Shown piece by piece: positions 40,901 to 49,037 of a stretch of 64,000 nt of DNA. The stretch covers positions 1 through 64,000 of the IMG/VR virus record IMGVR_UViG_3300009151_000057, one strand, 5' to 3'. The stretch comes from a virus. The notes under the pieces were generated by a model, which did not search any database, was not told the origin of the DNA, and was given only the letters and a program-made list of their open reading frames with translations. Positions within the stretch are counted from its first letter, which is position 1. Every line of letters starts with the position of its first letter. The translations under genes and the position numbers were made by a program.

Positions 40901-43328
40901 GTGCTGTAAAATTAATTTTATTTATTGTATAACTACTTAAAGATCCTAATGTTGGAAAAGTTATAGTTTGAGATGTAGCGTCATTTAAATAATAAGTTGG
41001 GCGAACAAAAGCACCATCTAAATTTCTATAAGCTACATAACCCAATCCCATATCAACCCATTCTTTTCCAGCCGTAACATAATTAAGTCCAGGTATGTAT
41101 TTCCAATTTCCATCAACTAATGGTTGATTATTTGAAAATAAATTTCCATAACTTTTTATATATATGTCTTTTGTAGATCCAAGACTTAAATAATCTGTAG
41201 CTGTATAATAATCTGTATATGGATTGCCGCAATGATCGTATGCTGTATAAGACTCTTGATGAGTTTTATATTCTATTTGAAAACCACCATTATAATCATT
41301 TAGTAATTGACCAAAATTTATTTCTTGAATGCAAGTGCAACTATAACCAGCATAATTATTGTAACTAGATGCTGGCATGAAAATCAACTGTCCTTGTTGA
41401 GTTGTACAATTATAAAGAACCCAAAATTTCATTTCAAAATTTATTCTTGATTGTCCATATGTTGGAGAATTTATCGAATTTAACTGTTGAGAAAAAACAA
41501 AGGGATAATTTTTTCTTCCTAAATCAACAAATGTTTGCGATCCAATTCCAAATATATCATATTTATAAGAATAATAATCTCCAATATATGTTGATTCGCA
41601 ATTTTCATATCCCGTTTCAACTTTAACACTTACAATTGTAGGTAATTTTGTTCCAGCAGTAACTTGTTGCTGAACCATAGAAAAATCGCACGCAGCAGTA
41701 GTGCTGATTTGTCCATCGTCAGATCTTGTAACTTTTTGATAACTTGCAGAACTAGCAAGCGCAGCATTAGATCCTCCATAAATATAATTTCCAGGTAATT
41801 GTGCGTAAGTTCCAATACCACCAATAACATCAGCAGCAGTTAATGATTTAGTTCCATTAATAACACTATTTAATGAAACCATATCAATATGATTAGTATC
41901 AAATAATTGATCAATTCCAAGTGTAATATAAACTTGCTCCACATTTTCATTTGCTATATAATGAGTAATTGGAATAGCTTCTTGAGATGTTCTGGTACTA
42001 GATGTTTTATCAAATTGAGTATAATTAACTCTAGCATTTGAAATAATAAATGGATTTCCCTTACAATCATATTCTAAAGGCCAAGTTTTTATATATCTAA
42101 TATCATCACTAGTTTCATCCTCAAGTGATAAATTTACTGGAGGACAAATTCCAGGTGTGAAACATAAAGCGAGTAATCTTTGAACTCCTCCAGCAGCAAT
42201 TGCAGAATTCGGAGTAAAATTATTTTTAACTAAATAAGCACCAAATAAAGATTGTTTATATTCGGTATCAATAGACACAGAATCAAAATAATTTAAAGGT
42301 GCTTGCACCTCAGATCCACTTCTAAATTCAGATTCAACTAAATTAAAATTATATAAAGACTGTTTATTTTGATGAAAAATTATTTTTGTGAAATACTTAT
42401 CAAGTATAGTGTTTATATTTTTTATTCCTTCATTTCCATAAATAGACCATATATATATTTTTAAATTTGAGGCAGAAAAATTTCCATAAGATATTATTGA
42501 TTTTGAAAATGTTTTCTTTCCAGCTGAATTAGTACTATCATTTGCCAAGAATGTTCTTGGAAGTTCAAAATAATTAAATGAAGTTAAATTATCAGAACCT
42601 ATTGAAAAATAAATATTTTCAGATAAATTACTTATCCTTGCTTGAATTGGGTTTTTTCCACCATTCTCAGAAGTATCAAAAGTTCCCTCTGGAAAAATGA
42701 CATTCATTGAAGGAATATCTATAATTGTTAAAAATGGTTTTTCATCATATACAGGTGATTTATCAAAAGCTTTTTGAATTAAATCTCTACTAGCTACATT
42801 TCCACCTCTTGAATTTATAAATGCAGATATAGAAGCATTAGGATGATAAGAACTTATTGTAATTCCTGGACCTAAATAAGAATTTCCATTTATATCAATA
42901 TATGCATTTATTGGAGTGACTCTAGGAAAATTAGTATCTTGCAAAAAAGATTGTCCAGAAAAGTAATCAAAATGATTAATTAAATAATTTTTAAGATTTT
43001 GTATAGAAAAATTAAATATTTGGCTCGTTGAAGTTTCTTTGATTGGTGTATCGTTAAAGTAAATACCTTCAAATATATTTTCATCGTAAACTTTTCTACC
43101 AAATTTATTAACCAAACCATCAATTGGACCATCAGAAAGTAAATCAATCATTTCCGCATAAGAGAAAGAAGCTAGAGTATTTAATTGTCCCATTTGAGGG
43201 GGCGCAAGTACACCAGGATATTGAGTAATAACAGGTGGGGGTGGGGGTGGGGGCGCACTACCACCACCACCACCGCCTCCACCAGCACCGCAAATCATTA
43301 ATCTTTTTTTATTTAAAATATTTTTCAT
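37902..43328 (-). CDS. Tail-tip host-specificity protein, lambda J-like
   Basis: A 1,808-residue protein, the largest here. Its N-terminus has an unusual Gly8 run followed by a Pro7 run (GAGGGGGGGGSAPPPPPPPV), then SFSYAEMIDLLSDGPIDGLV, the J-family opening. The region near residues 1,060-1,330 (RYGLGNYIESNQIDIWELYK; FNLFDMLNQVASTFRGSVYY) is the conserved J core that caps the tail and binds the receptor. A C-terminal FN3-like domain (YLSLQWNAVLNAKTYTVYVK) follows. It lies directly downstream of two I-like genes. It overlaps the plus-strand GNAT gene by 4 bases at its 3' end. Confidence 0.9.
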   Translation of the reverse strand: MKNILNKKRLMICGAGGGGGGGGSAPPPPPPPVITQYPGVLAPPQMGQLNTLASFSYAEMIDLLSDGPIDGLVNKFGRKVYDENIFEGIYFNDTPIKETSTSQIFNFSIQNLKNYLINHFDYFSGQSFLQDTNFPRVTPINAYIDINGNSYLGPGITISSYHPNASISAFINSRGGNVASRDLIQKAFDKSPVYDEKPFLTIIDIPSMNVIFPEGTFDTSENGGKNPIQARISNLSENIYFSIGSDNLTSFNYFELPRTFLANDSTNSAGKKTFSKSIISYGNFSASNLKIYIWSIYGNEGIKNINTILDKYFTKIIFHQNKQSLYNFNLVESEFRSGSEVQAPLNYFDSVSIDTEYKQSLFGAYLVKNNFTPNSAIAAGGVQRLLALCFTPGICPPVNLSLEDETSDDIRYIKTWPLEYDCKGNPFIISNARVNYTQFDKTSSTRTSQEAIPITHYIANENVEQVYITLGIDQLFDTNHIDMVSLNSVINGTKSLTAADVIGGIGTYAQLPGNYIYGGSNAALASSASYQKVTRSDDGQISTTAACDFSMVQQQVTAGTKLPTIVSVKVETGYENCESTYIGDYYSYKYDIFGIGSQTFVDLGRKNYPFVFSQQLNSINSPTYGQSRINFEMKFWVLYNCTTQQGQLIFMPASSYNNYAGYSCTCIQEINFGQLLNDYNGGFQIEYKTHQESYTAYDHCGNPYTDYYTATDYLSLGSTKDIYIKSYGNLFSNNQPLVDGNWKYIPGLNYVTAGKEWVDMGLGYVAYRNLDGAFVRPTYYLNDATSQTITFPTLGSLSSYTINKINFTAPNYDSLTWNCFKYLFKIYGCIPSDIDFVGGVMCQNVNLDGNKVVTTSAQRWVDGYYDNNDNYHDGYYETDYTSTNVSLANVLKIEYFQVCATNLWDGTWQATSSDSIKLPAAKLDAYGKSIRRYVKVTKLSHETLSSLIQKSINLNKVTEIIPQRFSYPFSAIVGTKIDSRAFSQVPNRTFDAKLKKVLIPSNYFAFNEDGDDLRYTTSNGAACIYQGDWDGTFKLAWTNNPAWILMDLLVNKRYGLGNYIESNQIDIWELYKISRWCDKVDDNGFYYGVPDTYGGIEPRFTFNVLIKDRFNLFDMLNQVASTFRGSVYYMNSLITFDCDRIKPPIGEFTNNDVKEGIFNYTNHKKDDEFTAVDVSYMDSKDNFKPKIEYVEDSDGIRKKGILKKSLTTLGTTSRGQARRIGKHFLYQVGKELTNVTFTTDLKALLYKPGDLLYIKDEMYNANKNFGYIKDIKNIDDNSFKVVIDTILDSGIYNTNEISLYTPVAKPKYEDMKSYTTSTPNTFSIDKNFLNVFARRGSLTTCAFFGTATPFTSTYNSYLNGVLNTSVNGWCGLLSDINYTTETLSSISDIINYYKINACFTYLPAHPVYKTPDSSTKCCYIDCVSVFLCYVKGKDIYNNASDGFWQMNSSVAVVKFDTTNKNIENTSANLPYIWEYFNTAVLCLMNYNGGYTTNDYTSAIFFNPKSNYTFFNNTNLIPSFNILTYNKNTIPYNSLIESDRPSIESFYITGYSTGSYSGIYTGIYTEKGGYNQYTELYVTKSGKNTTLSDNGYFGSNNSSLNYTNNFSKIKTSYDPLCIPIGSTYSLNILNKKNKIFKINSISENYINEYNIVAAEYDSNKFKEIEEGAYIDNLENTFNFLNAYNASSQAIKANYLTTPIIIDLSLIQFNGSSYLSLQWNAVLNAKTYTVYVKTPSKQTQNFIATINADSIDRNTNKYIYNYQLPAIYEQGSYTLGVQASAPFVDVAPSVVGSLYSFSPETTRSITLITY

Positions 43329-43990
43329 TAATTTAAAAAATCTTGTATTAAACTCGCGCTACTGGAATAAAATTGAGATCCAGCACTTTCATTTGATGAA
43401 TAATTTTTTACATTAGCTTCCAATAAATAAGACGCTATTTTAACTCTACCATACCCAACTGGAAGTGCGGTTCCTTGTGAAGCTATATTTTGCATATTAT
43501 TAAATACATAGCTTTTTCCTTGAGCTTCCAAAATTGAAGTAACACCTCCAACTGCAATTGCAGAAACAGTTTGAGGAGGTTCTGTTTGCTTTTGCAAAGA
43601 ATTCATTATAAATGATATACCTACAGAAATAGCTGCGGAAATAGCTGCGTTAATCAAAAATGCACTAACGGTTTCACCTATTGCGAAATCAGCTACTGCA
43701 GTTCCAGTAGCCCAACTAACAATCGCTCCACCACTTCCACATATAGATGGAACAATATCTATTGTTTGTATTTTTCTTTTTTCAATAAAATCATTTTCAT
43801 TTTGAGCAAATTCTCCATTTATAACAATAAAATAATTTAATCCACTTTCATTTAATTTTTTTATTTCCTGTATAAAACCCTCTTTATTTGCATCTATAGC
43901 TTTTATAGCAGAAGCAGCATTATTTATTTTAAAAATAAAAGATTTTCCAAATTTTTTTGCTAAAATTCCATGTATTGATATTTTAGTCAT
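43328..43990 (-). CDS. Tail assembly protein, lambda I-like (copy 2)
   Basis: A 220-residue protein with the lambda gpI plan: a ubiquitin-like first domain (MTKISIHGILAKKFGKSFIF), then IVPSICGSGG, a hydrophobic Ala/Gly-rich membrane-like stretch (about 90-130) and a C-terminal YVFNNMQNIASQGTALPVGY then GRVKIAS. It is clearly a paralogue of the next-upstream gene, with the same order of features. It probably helps build the tail tip with K and J proteins. It shares 8 bases with the upstream copy and 1 base with the J gene. Confidence 0.85.
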   Translation of the reverse strand: MTKISIHGILAKKFGKSFIFKINNAASAIKAIDANKEGFIQEIKKLNESGLNYFIVINGEFAQNENDFIEKRKIQTIDIVPSICGSGGAIVSWATGTAVADFAIGETVSAFLINAAISAAISVGISFIMNSLQKQTEPPQTVSAIAVGGVTSILEAQGKSYVFNNMQNIASQGTALPVGYGRVKIASYLLEANVKNYSSNESAGSQFYSSSASLIQDFLN

Positions 43991-44690
43991 ACATTTTTAT
44001 TCCCACGCTACTTCCAAAAGCTTCATTAGAAAAAAATTGATCTAAAGAATAATTTTTCATTGCAACACTAATTATATTAGATGCTACTTTCATTCTTCCA
44101 TATCCAATTGGAACTGCATTTCCTTGTGAAGCATTATTTTGAAGATTATCAAAAACAAAAGATCTGGCATTAGAATCAAGCGTACTTGTTGATCCACCAT
44201 TAGCCATCATTGCGGCTTTGCCAGTAGCTTCACTACTTCCAGGTGCTTTTGGCATCGTTAATGCAGTAATTAGCAAATTTACTCCTACTGTAAATGCCAC
44301 ACCTACGGCAACTACACTAATTCCAGCTATAGTACTCATTCCTCCAGTGAAAGCTGCCGTTCCAGTTAAAGTGCCTAAAAAACTTGATCCAAGATAAGGC
44401 GCTAAATACCAAGCAACTATACAAGCAATAATAATTAAAATAACCGCTACAATAATCATTAAAGTTTTTCCAGATCCAGTAATCGAGGGAACTAAATGAA
44501 TTTCAGTACCGTTTTTTTCTAAATGAGCTGTATAATCTTGATTATTTGCATTTAATTTCAAAAGAAATTGCCTAAATCCAGATTTAATCGCATCTATGGC
44601 AACTACAAAATCATTCAATCTTCCAAGATGAACTTTGATTTTTTTTCCAAACTTTTTTGCAAGAAGACCATGAAAAACTATAGTTGTCAT
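43983..44690 (-). CDS. Tail assembly protein, lambda I-like (copy 1)
   Basis: A 235-residue protein, same plan as its neighbour: MTTIVFHGLLAKKFGKKIKV, LVPSITGSGKT, two strongly hydrophobic segments (LMIIVAVILIIIACIVAWYL and ISVVAVGVAFTVGVNLLITA) and FVFDNLQNNASQGNAVPIGY then GRMKVAS. Lambda has a single I gene; here two tandem, diverged copies are kept. Possibly they form a heteromer or one has taken on a new job. It overlaps the JAMM gene by 4 bases. Confidence 0.85.
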   Translation of the reverse strand: MTTIVFHGLLAKKFGKKIKVHLGRLNDFVVAIDAIKSGFRQFLLKLNANNQDYTAHLEKNGTEIHLVPSITGSGKTLMIIVAVILIIIACIVAWYLAPYLGSSFLGTLTGTAAFTGGMSTIAGISVVAVGVAFTVGVNLLITALTMPKAPGSSEATGKAAMMANGGSTSTLDSNARSFVFDNLQNNASQGNAVPIGYGRMKVASNIISVAMKNYSLDQFFSNEAFGSSVGIKMYD

Positions 44691-45091
44691 ATTAATTCCT
44701 TTAACCTTTGTATTATATTTACATCATAATCCTTGTTTTCGGGTTCATAAATAAAAAATTTTTCAGTGGTTAAAGAATAAATCAAAAATGGATAACAACA
44801 ATTTTCCGATGTTTTGTAGTCAAAATCGGATGGCTTTTCATCTCCCATAAGATGTGTATGAAAAACTCCGAAGCAATTTCTTTTCATTATGAAACTTAAA
44901 TAATCATAAGGATCAATAATAAAATAATTCTCTGGACTTTTAGATCTATTTTGCATGTGTCTATAACAATATTTTCCATTTTCATCTGTGCCAATTAAGG
45001 CGCATATTTCAGAAAATAAACTTGATTCAGCTTCATTTTTTAAAAATAAGATCAAATCTTCTAATTTATCAAATAAAAATTCTTTAATCAT
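44687..45091 (-). CDS. JAMM-domain tail protein, lambda K-like (protease part only)
   Basis: A 134-residue MPN/JAMM metalloprotease. The zinc motif is complete: H78, H80, S88 and D91 in FHTHLMGDEKPSDFD, with a Glu near residue 21 or 28 as catalytic base. Lambda K has a JAMM domain followed by an NlpC/P60 peptidoglycan hydrolase; the second domain is missing here, and none is seen nearby. The start ATG 45091 was chosen as the first that leaves a compact domain; it overlaps the L-like gene by 8 bases. Confidence 0.85.
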   Translation of the reverse strand: MIKEFLFDKLEDLILFLKNEAESSLFSEICALIGTDENGKYCYRHMQNRSKSPENYFIIDPYDYLSFIMKRNCFGVFHTHLMGDEKPSDFDYKTSENCCYPFLIYSLTTEKFFIYEPENKDYDVNIIQRLKELI

Positions 45092-46109
45092 ATCTAAATT
45101 TATCAGTACCTGGAAATCCACCAAATGGTAAAATTTTAGCACTTGATACGCTATCGTTATAAGATACTGCGCCTCTAGAATTAGTAAAAGTATCAAGCAA
45201 AAATCTTTTTTTACAAGCTGACATTGTTTTAGAACAACCATCTTTATCCCATCTTGTAAAATCTTTATTCGGGGTCAATGAAGCTGCAGATGTATGATTT
45301 AGTTTACAAATAAACCAAGTAACAGGTGGATCTTTTATGCCGTTTAAATCAGAATTTATTAAACAAACCAAATCACCAGAAACATAATCTTTATTAGGAG
45401 TCCATAAAAAATTAGTAATAGTTGCATCTAAATTTCCATAAATTAAATTTCCAGCGGATGTTTTAATATGTTGATTTGGATTAAAAAGAAAATCAGAATC
45501 GTCTTCTTTACAAATTACATCTCCTTGATAATTACAACCCATGCCTCTGTACTGCCAATAACAATATCTTCCATAAATACCTCTTCCAGCTGTTTCCAAA
45601 CTTTGCATATCAAACGGAGTGATTAATTCAAATTGAACAACTTGTTTGTTCTCCATTATTTTTTGAGATATCAAGTATTTTTCTTTGGAAATATACATGT
45701 ATGCATTAGGAGTTCCAAATGGATTTACATTCGAATCAAAATTAATATCATCTAAATGTCTCAAGAAGACTTTTACCCTAATAAATTTTCCATTTCTAAA
45801 ATCAGAATAATCTCTTAATATATTTGATATAATATAATCTTTGTTTGAGGCTGTAATTTTTGGTCTTGGCAATCTTCCATTTATATTAGCCTCAAAACCT
45901 TCTACTTCAATCGCGGAAGCGTAATAACTTTTACCATTCCAAACAATATCTTTTGTTAAATTATTTGTTCCAGAGTGAAATCTAAATGGTTCTTGATCTG
46001 CATCAAAATAAAATTCATAAAGTTCTAAAATAGCTGTTGGCTCTAAATCCAAAAAGGATATTCCCAGATCTTTTCTATTTTTAATTGATTGGTCTGAAAA
46101 TGTTGACAT
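45084..46109 (-). CDS. Minor tail protein, lambda L-like (Fe-S tail-tip protein)
   Basis: A 341-residue protein. PTAILELYEFYFDADQEPFR and VWNGKSYYASAIEVEGFEAN are the gpL N-terminal domain. The C-terminal domain has four Cys in the gpL arrangement: GRYCYWQYRGMGCNYQGDV, then DGCSKTMSACKKRF followed by LPFGGFPG. In lambda those Cys hold an iron-sulfur cluster. An insertion of about 60 residues lies between the Cys pairs. It is the first gene of the tail-tip operon, with TTGTAA, a 17-base spacer and TACAAT 4 bases before its ATG on the minus strand. Confidence 0.9.
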   Translation of the reverse strand: MSTFSDQSIKNRKDLGISFLDLEPTAILELYEFYFDADQEPFRFHSGTNNLTKDIVWNGKSYYASAIEVEGFEANINGRLPRPKITASNKDYIISNILRDYSDFRNGKFIRVKVFLRHLDDINFDSNVNPFGTPNAYMYISKEKYLISQKIMENKQVVQFELITPFDMQSLETAGRGIYGRYCYWQYRGMGCNYQGDVICKEDDSDFLFNPNQHIKTSAGNLIYGNLDATITNFLWTPNKDYVSGDLVCLINSDLNGIKDPPVTWFICKLNHTSAASLTPNKDFTRWDKDGCSKTMSACKKRFLLDTFTNSRGAVSYNDSVSSAKILPFGGFPGTDKFRYD

Positions 46110-46128
46110 ACCAATTGTAATTTAAAGA

Positions 46129-46156
46129 TTGACTTTTTACAATTAAGATTTACACT
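46129..46156 (+). promoter_or_regulatory. Leaderless-type promoter
   Basis: TTGACT at 46129-46134, 16-base spacer, TACACT at 46151-46156, 7 bases to ATG 46164. The divergent promoter of the L-like gene shares the same 54-base gap. Confidence 0.7.
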
Positions 46157-46163
46157 TATATAT

Positions 46164-46679
46164 ATGAGGTACAGAAGTGCATTCGATAAAACTGGCGAAA
46201 GCAGCGAAATGGGAGGTAAAGCAGAAGATCTATTTGAAATTTTAGCTAAAAATAGAAAATTAAAAATAGAAAAAGCTACTTTAAAACAGCAATTATCAAA
46301 TATAGATTTTATTATTACGAATAAAGATGAAAAAACTTTTATAGATGTAAAAGCTTGCAAAAAAACTTCCAGATCTTCAAGTGAATCAAACGATGAATTT
46401 GTATGGATAGAATTTAAAAATATAAATGGAAATAGCGGATGGCTTTATGGAGCTTCTGATTTTATAGCCTTTGAAAGAAATGATGATTTTATAATTGTTC
46501 CCAAAAAACCCTTAATACTTTTATGCGAAAGAATTGTAAATACATCTGCAAAAGTAGATAAAGTATCAGATGCATTATATTCAATATATTCTCGAAAAGG
46601 TAGAAAAGATGAAATATCATTAATTAAAATGGAAGATATTATAAAAAATATAAAAACAACAATATGGAAAAAACAGTAA
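46164..46679 (+). CDS. PD-(D/E)XK nuclease-like protein
   Basis: A 171-residue protein. GKAEDLFEILAKNRKLKIEK (helix with Glu), NIDFIITNKDEKTFIDVKAC (Asp, then D-x-K core) and VWIEFKNINGNSGWLYGASD followed by FIAFER match small phage restriction-like nucleases or Holliday-junction resolvases. A basic C-terminus follows. It should cut branched or foreign DNA; its exact role is unknown. It starts at its own leaderless-type promoter and overlaps the next gene by 16 bases. Confidence 0.7.
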   Translation: MRYRSAFDKTGESSEMGGKAEDLFEILAKNRKLKIEKATLKQQLSNIDFIITNKDEKTFIDVKACKKTSRSSSESNDEFVWIEFKNINGNSGWLYGASDFIAFERNDDFIIVPKKPLILLCERIVNTSAKVDKVSDALYSIYSRKGRKDEISLIKMEDIIKNIKTTIWKKQ

Positions 46680-46909
46680 AAATAGTTGGAACTAATAACT
46701 TATTTAAAGATTTGCAAGATTCAGAATTTATTTTGGAAAAAATTTTAACTAACAAATCTCAAGTTCATATGATTTCTTTAAAAAATTTTCCAGATCAAAT
46801 TTTCTTTGATCCAAATTGTAAAATTTCATTTATTGAAGAAGGGATTTGGATTGAAGGGTTTGCACAGGTCAAAGATTCAGTGGGTAATTTATCTATAGTT
46901 ATTAAATAA
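46664..46909 (+). CDS. Unknown small protein
   Basis: An 81-residue protein, MEKTVKIVGTNNLFKDLQDS, then mostly beta (VHMISLKNFPDQIFFDPNCK, ISFIEEGIWIEGFAQVKDS). No family recognised. It overlaps the nuclease gene by 16 bases and ends 1 base before the GMP reductase-like gene. Confidence 0.6.
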   Translation: MEKTVKIVGTNNLFKDLQDSEFILEKILTNKSQVHMISLKNFPDQIFFDPNCKISFIEEGIWIEGFAQVKDSVGNLSIVIK

Positions 46910-46910
46910 T

Positions 46911-47864
46911 ATGATGCAAATGTTATCGTACAAAGATGTAGTTTTACTACCATCTTATTCGAAAATAAAATCTAGAGATGATGTTAATACTTTTATTGAT
47001 TTTCTTGGTTATAATTTCAAATCGCCAGTAATTCCAGCTAACATGTTTTGTTGCATAGATTTCAAGATAGCAGAGACTTTGGCAAAATCTGGATATTTTT
47101 ATATCTTACATAGATTTTATGATTATTATAATCAAATAATTCCTTGGTTAGCTAGAAGTCAGGGATTATTTCCATTAAGTATAAGTATAGGAGTTAAACA
47201 AAATGATATTGATTTTGTTCAACATTTATCAGAATCAGCATTTAAAATTGATTTTATTACTATTGATGTTGCTCACGGACATCATGTTCTAGTAAAAAAT
47301 ATCTGCGAACATTTTAAATCTTTAAACTGGAAATATAAACCAAAATTAATTGTTGGAAATTTTGGATCTTCAAAAGGAGTGGAAGACGCAATTCAATGGG
47401 GTGCAGATGCTGTCAAAGTCGGTTTGAGTATGGGCGCAGCATGTACGACTTATAATTCAACGGGTGTTGGAACTCCAATGTATTCAGTTGTGCAAGAAAT
47501 TTCGCTTAATTGTAATATTCCAATTATTGCAGATGGACAAATTAGAGAAATTGGAGATGTAGCAAAGGCAATTAACGCTGGCGCACAAATGGTAATGATT
47601 GGTAGTATGTTCGCATCATGTAATGACAGTCCAGCTGAATTTAATTTTTACAAAACTCATAAGCTTTTTTATGGTTCTGCATCCTCAAAAAATAAAGGAT
47701 ACGATAAATATGTAGAAGGCAAAGAGTCCAAAATAGAATGTAATAATTTAAATATTTTAGAATTGCACGAAAAAATTGAACAAGGCTTAAGATCAACTAT
47801 GTCTTATGCTGGTGTAGATGATATATATAGCCTTACAAAAATGGAGGCTAGACAAAGATTATGA
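46911..47864 (+). CDS. GMP reductase/IMP dehydrogenase-family enzyme
   Basis: A 317-residue TIM barrel. YKDVVLLPSYSKIKSRDDVN is the family start, IDVAHGHH a central strand, IVGNFGSSKGVEDAIQWGAD the phosphate region, and VGLSMGAACTTYNSTGVGTP the catalytic loop with C178. NIPIIADGQIREIGDVAKAI and QMVMIGSMFASC complete the barrel. The end (FYGSASSKNKGYDKYVEGKE, then GLRSTMSYAGV) fits GuaC better than GuaB, and no CBS module is present. It may recycle GMP to IMP, or otherwise adjust purines for phage DNA synthesis. The downstream hydrolase start overlaps its stop by 4 bases. Confidence 0.85.
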   Translation: MMQMLSYKDVVLLPSYSKIKSRDDVNTFIDFLGYNFKSPVIPANMFCCIDFKIAETLAKSGYFYILHRFYDYYNQIIPWLARSQGLFPLSISIGVKQNDIDFVQHLSESAFKIDFITIDVAHGHHVLVKNICEHFKSLNWKYKPKLIVGNFGSSKGVEDAIQWGADAVKVGLSMGAACTTYNSTGVGTPMYSVVQEISLNCNIPIIADGQIREIGDVAKAINAGAQMVMIGSMFASCNDSPAEFNFYKTHKLFYGSASSKNKGYDKYVEGKESKIECNNLNILELHEKIEQGLRSTMSYAGVDDIYSLTKMEARQRL

Positions 47865-48532
47865 TAACCAACGAAATTAAAACTAAAATTCAAAAAATTT
47901 TAAACGCAACAGAGACTGGAAAACCAGATGGTGATTATGCAAATATCTCGCTATATGATGATGGACCCAATCGCATTAAACAAATTACATACGGAAAATC
48001 CCAGACAACAGAATGGGGTAATTTATCAAAATTAATTGATTTATATATTTTAAAAAAAGGAAAACATGCAGAACAATTTAGACCGTATCAAGATAAAATT
48101 GGTAGAATTACTTTGGTTCATGAGCAATTTCTGCTTACTATTTTAAAATTAGCAGGATCAGATCCTATAATGATAGAAGCACAGGATGAATTTTTTGATA
48201 AACATTATTGGGAACCAGCAAAACAATGGTTTGATGAAAAGAAATTTACTTTACCTTTTTCAATGCTCGTTATTTATGATTCTTTTATACAATCTGGCTC
48301 AATGTTAAAATTTTTAAGAAATAAATTTCCAGAAACTACTCCTGTAAATGGTGGAGATGAAAAAATTTGGATTCAACAATATGTAAAAGTTCGTCATGAT
48401 TGGCTATCAAATCATAGCCAACAAATTCTTGTTAATTCTTCTTACAGAACTAGAAATTTACTTCAAGGTTTAAAAGAAGAAAATTGGATGTTGGATAAAA
48501 CTTTTATCGCAAATGATTGCAAAATCTCTTGA
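47861..48532 (+). CDS. GH46 chitosanase-like hydrolase, candidate endolysin
   Basis: A 223-residue protein. NATETGKPDGDY holds a candidate catalytic Glu (E18), followed by DDGPNRIKQITYGKSQTTEW, matching the GH46 sequence pattern (E..., Y..., DxxG/P-x-T/S...G). FFDKHYWEPAKQWFDEKKFT, LPFSMLVIYDSFIQSG and WIQQYVKVRHDWL follow the helical C-terminal lobe. GH46 belongs to the lysozyme superfamily, so a peptidoglycan target (endolysin) is possible; chitosanase-type activity is the alternative. No signal peptide. It is coupled to the GMP reductase-like gene and is far from the spanin/holin group at 56-58 kb. Confidence 0.6.
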   Translation: MITNEIKTKIQKILNATETGKPDGDYANISLYDDGPNRIKQITYGKSQTTEWGNLSKLIDLYILKKGKHAEQFRPYQDKIGRITLVHEQFLLTILKLAGSDPIMIEAQDEFFDKHYWEPAKQWFDEKKFTLPFSMLVIYDSFIQSGSMLKFLRNKFPETTPVNGGDEKIWIQQYVKVRHDWLSNHSQQILVNSSYRTRNLLQGLKEENWMLDKTFIANDCKIS

Positions 48533-48556
48533 CTTTTAAAAAACTTGCCTTAGTAT
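48529..48556 (+). promoter_or_regulatory. Leaderless-type promoter
   Basis: TTGACT at 48529-48534, 16-base spacer, TAGTAT at 48551-48556. An ATG at 48555 overlaps the -10 box, so the second in-frame ATG at 48564, 7 bases downstream, is the likely start. Confidence 0.65.
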
Positions 48557-48563
48557 GGATTAT

Positions 48564-48833
48564 ATGCAAATAGAAATGGAAATTCCTACAATCTCAGAAG
48601 CAATTGAACATGCAAATTCCGCACAAGTAGATTGTCTTTGGGCTATTTTAAAATACAAAGAAATTGGTATTCTGAGGAAGATCAAATGTATGTCAGAAGT
48701 TTTACAATTCGATATCGATTTAGCTTGCAAAGAACTGCCAGTTAATGAGAATGGTTATATTGTAGATTATAAAACTCGTCATATGATTCATGATATTCTT
48801 TTGGAAAAGTCTAAGCAATTGGCAAAACGATAA
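48564..48833 (+). CDS. Unknown helical protein
   Basis: An 89-residue mostly helical protein: MQIEMEIPTISEAIEHANSA, then ILKYKEIGILRKIKCMSEVL, ending in a basic helix (ILLEKSKQLAKR). No family recognised. It starts from its own leaderless-type promoter and overlaps the next gene by 1 base. Confidence 0.65.
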   Translation: MQIEMEIPTISEAIEHANSAQVDCLWAILKYKEIGILRKIKCMSEVLQFDIDLACKELPVNENGYIVDYKTRHMIHDILLEKSKQLAKR

Positions 48834-49036
48834 TGGAAAATTCAAAATTGAATCCGCTTGTAAGCTATGAAGTTGTAGATGGTCACAATGAATGTGTGGC
48901 AGCATACAGCTTAGAACTTAAGCAAAATTCTAACGGTAGATTTGATCCATTAAAAATGGCTCAAGATACTTTAAAATTTAGACAAGATTATAAATTATTC
49001 GAAGTCTATGCAAACGGATTTAGAAAAGAAATTTAA
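48833..49036 (+). CDS. Unknown small protein
   Basis: A 67-residue protein starting MENSKLNPLVSYEVVDGHNE; small alpha/beta with a final FEVYANGFRKEI. No family recognised. Coupled to the preceding gene and followed 1 base after its stop by tRNA-Met, so the tRNA may be cut from the same transcript. Confidence 0.6.
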   Translation: MENSKLNPLVSYEVVDGHNECVAAYSLELKQNSNGRFDPLKMAQDTLKFRQDYKLFEVYANGFRKEI

Positions 49037-49037
49037 T

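Noticed and set aside
46164-46679. Homing endonuclease
   Set aside because: No LAGLIDADG, GIY-YIG or HNH motif; the D-x-K core fits a PD-(D/E)XK nuclease.
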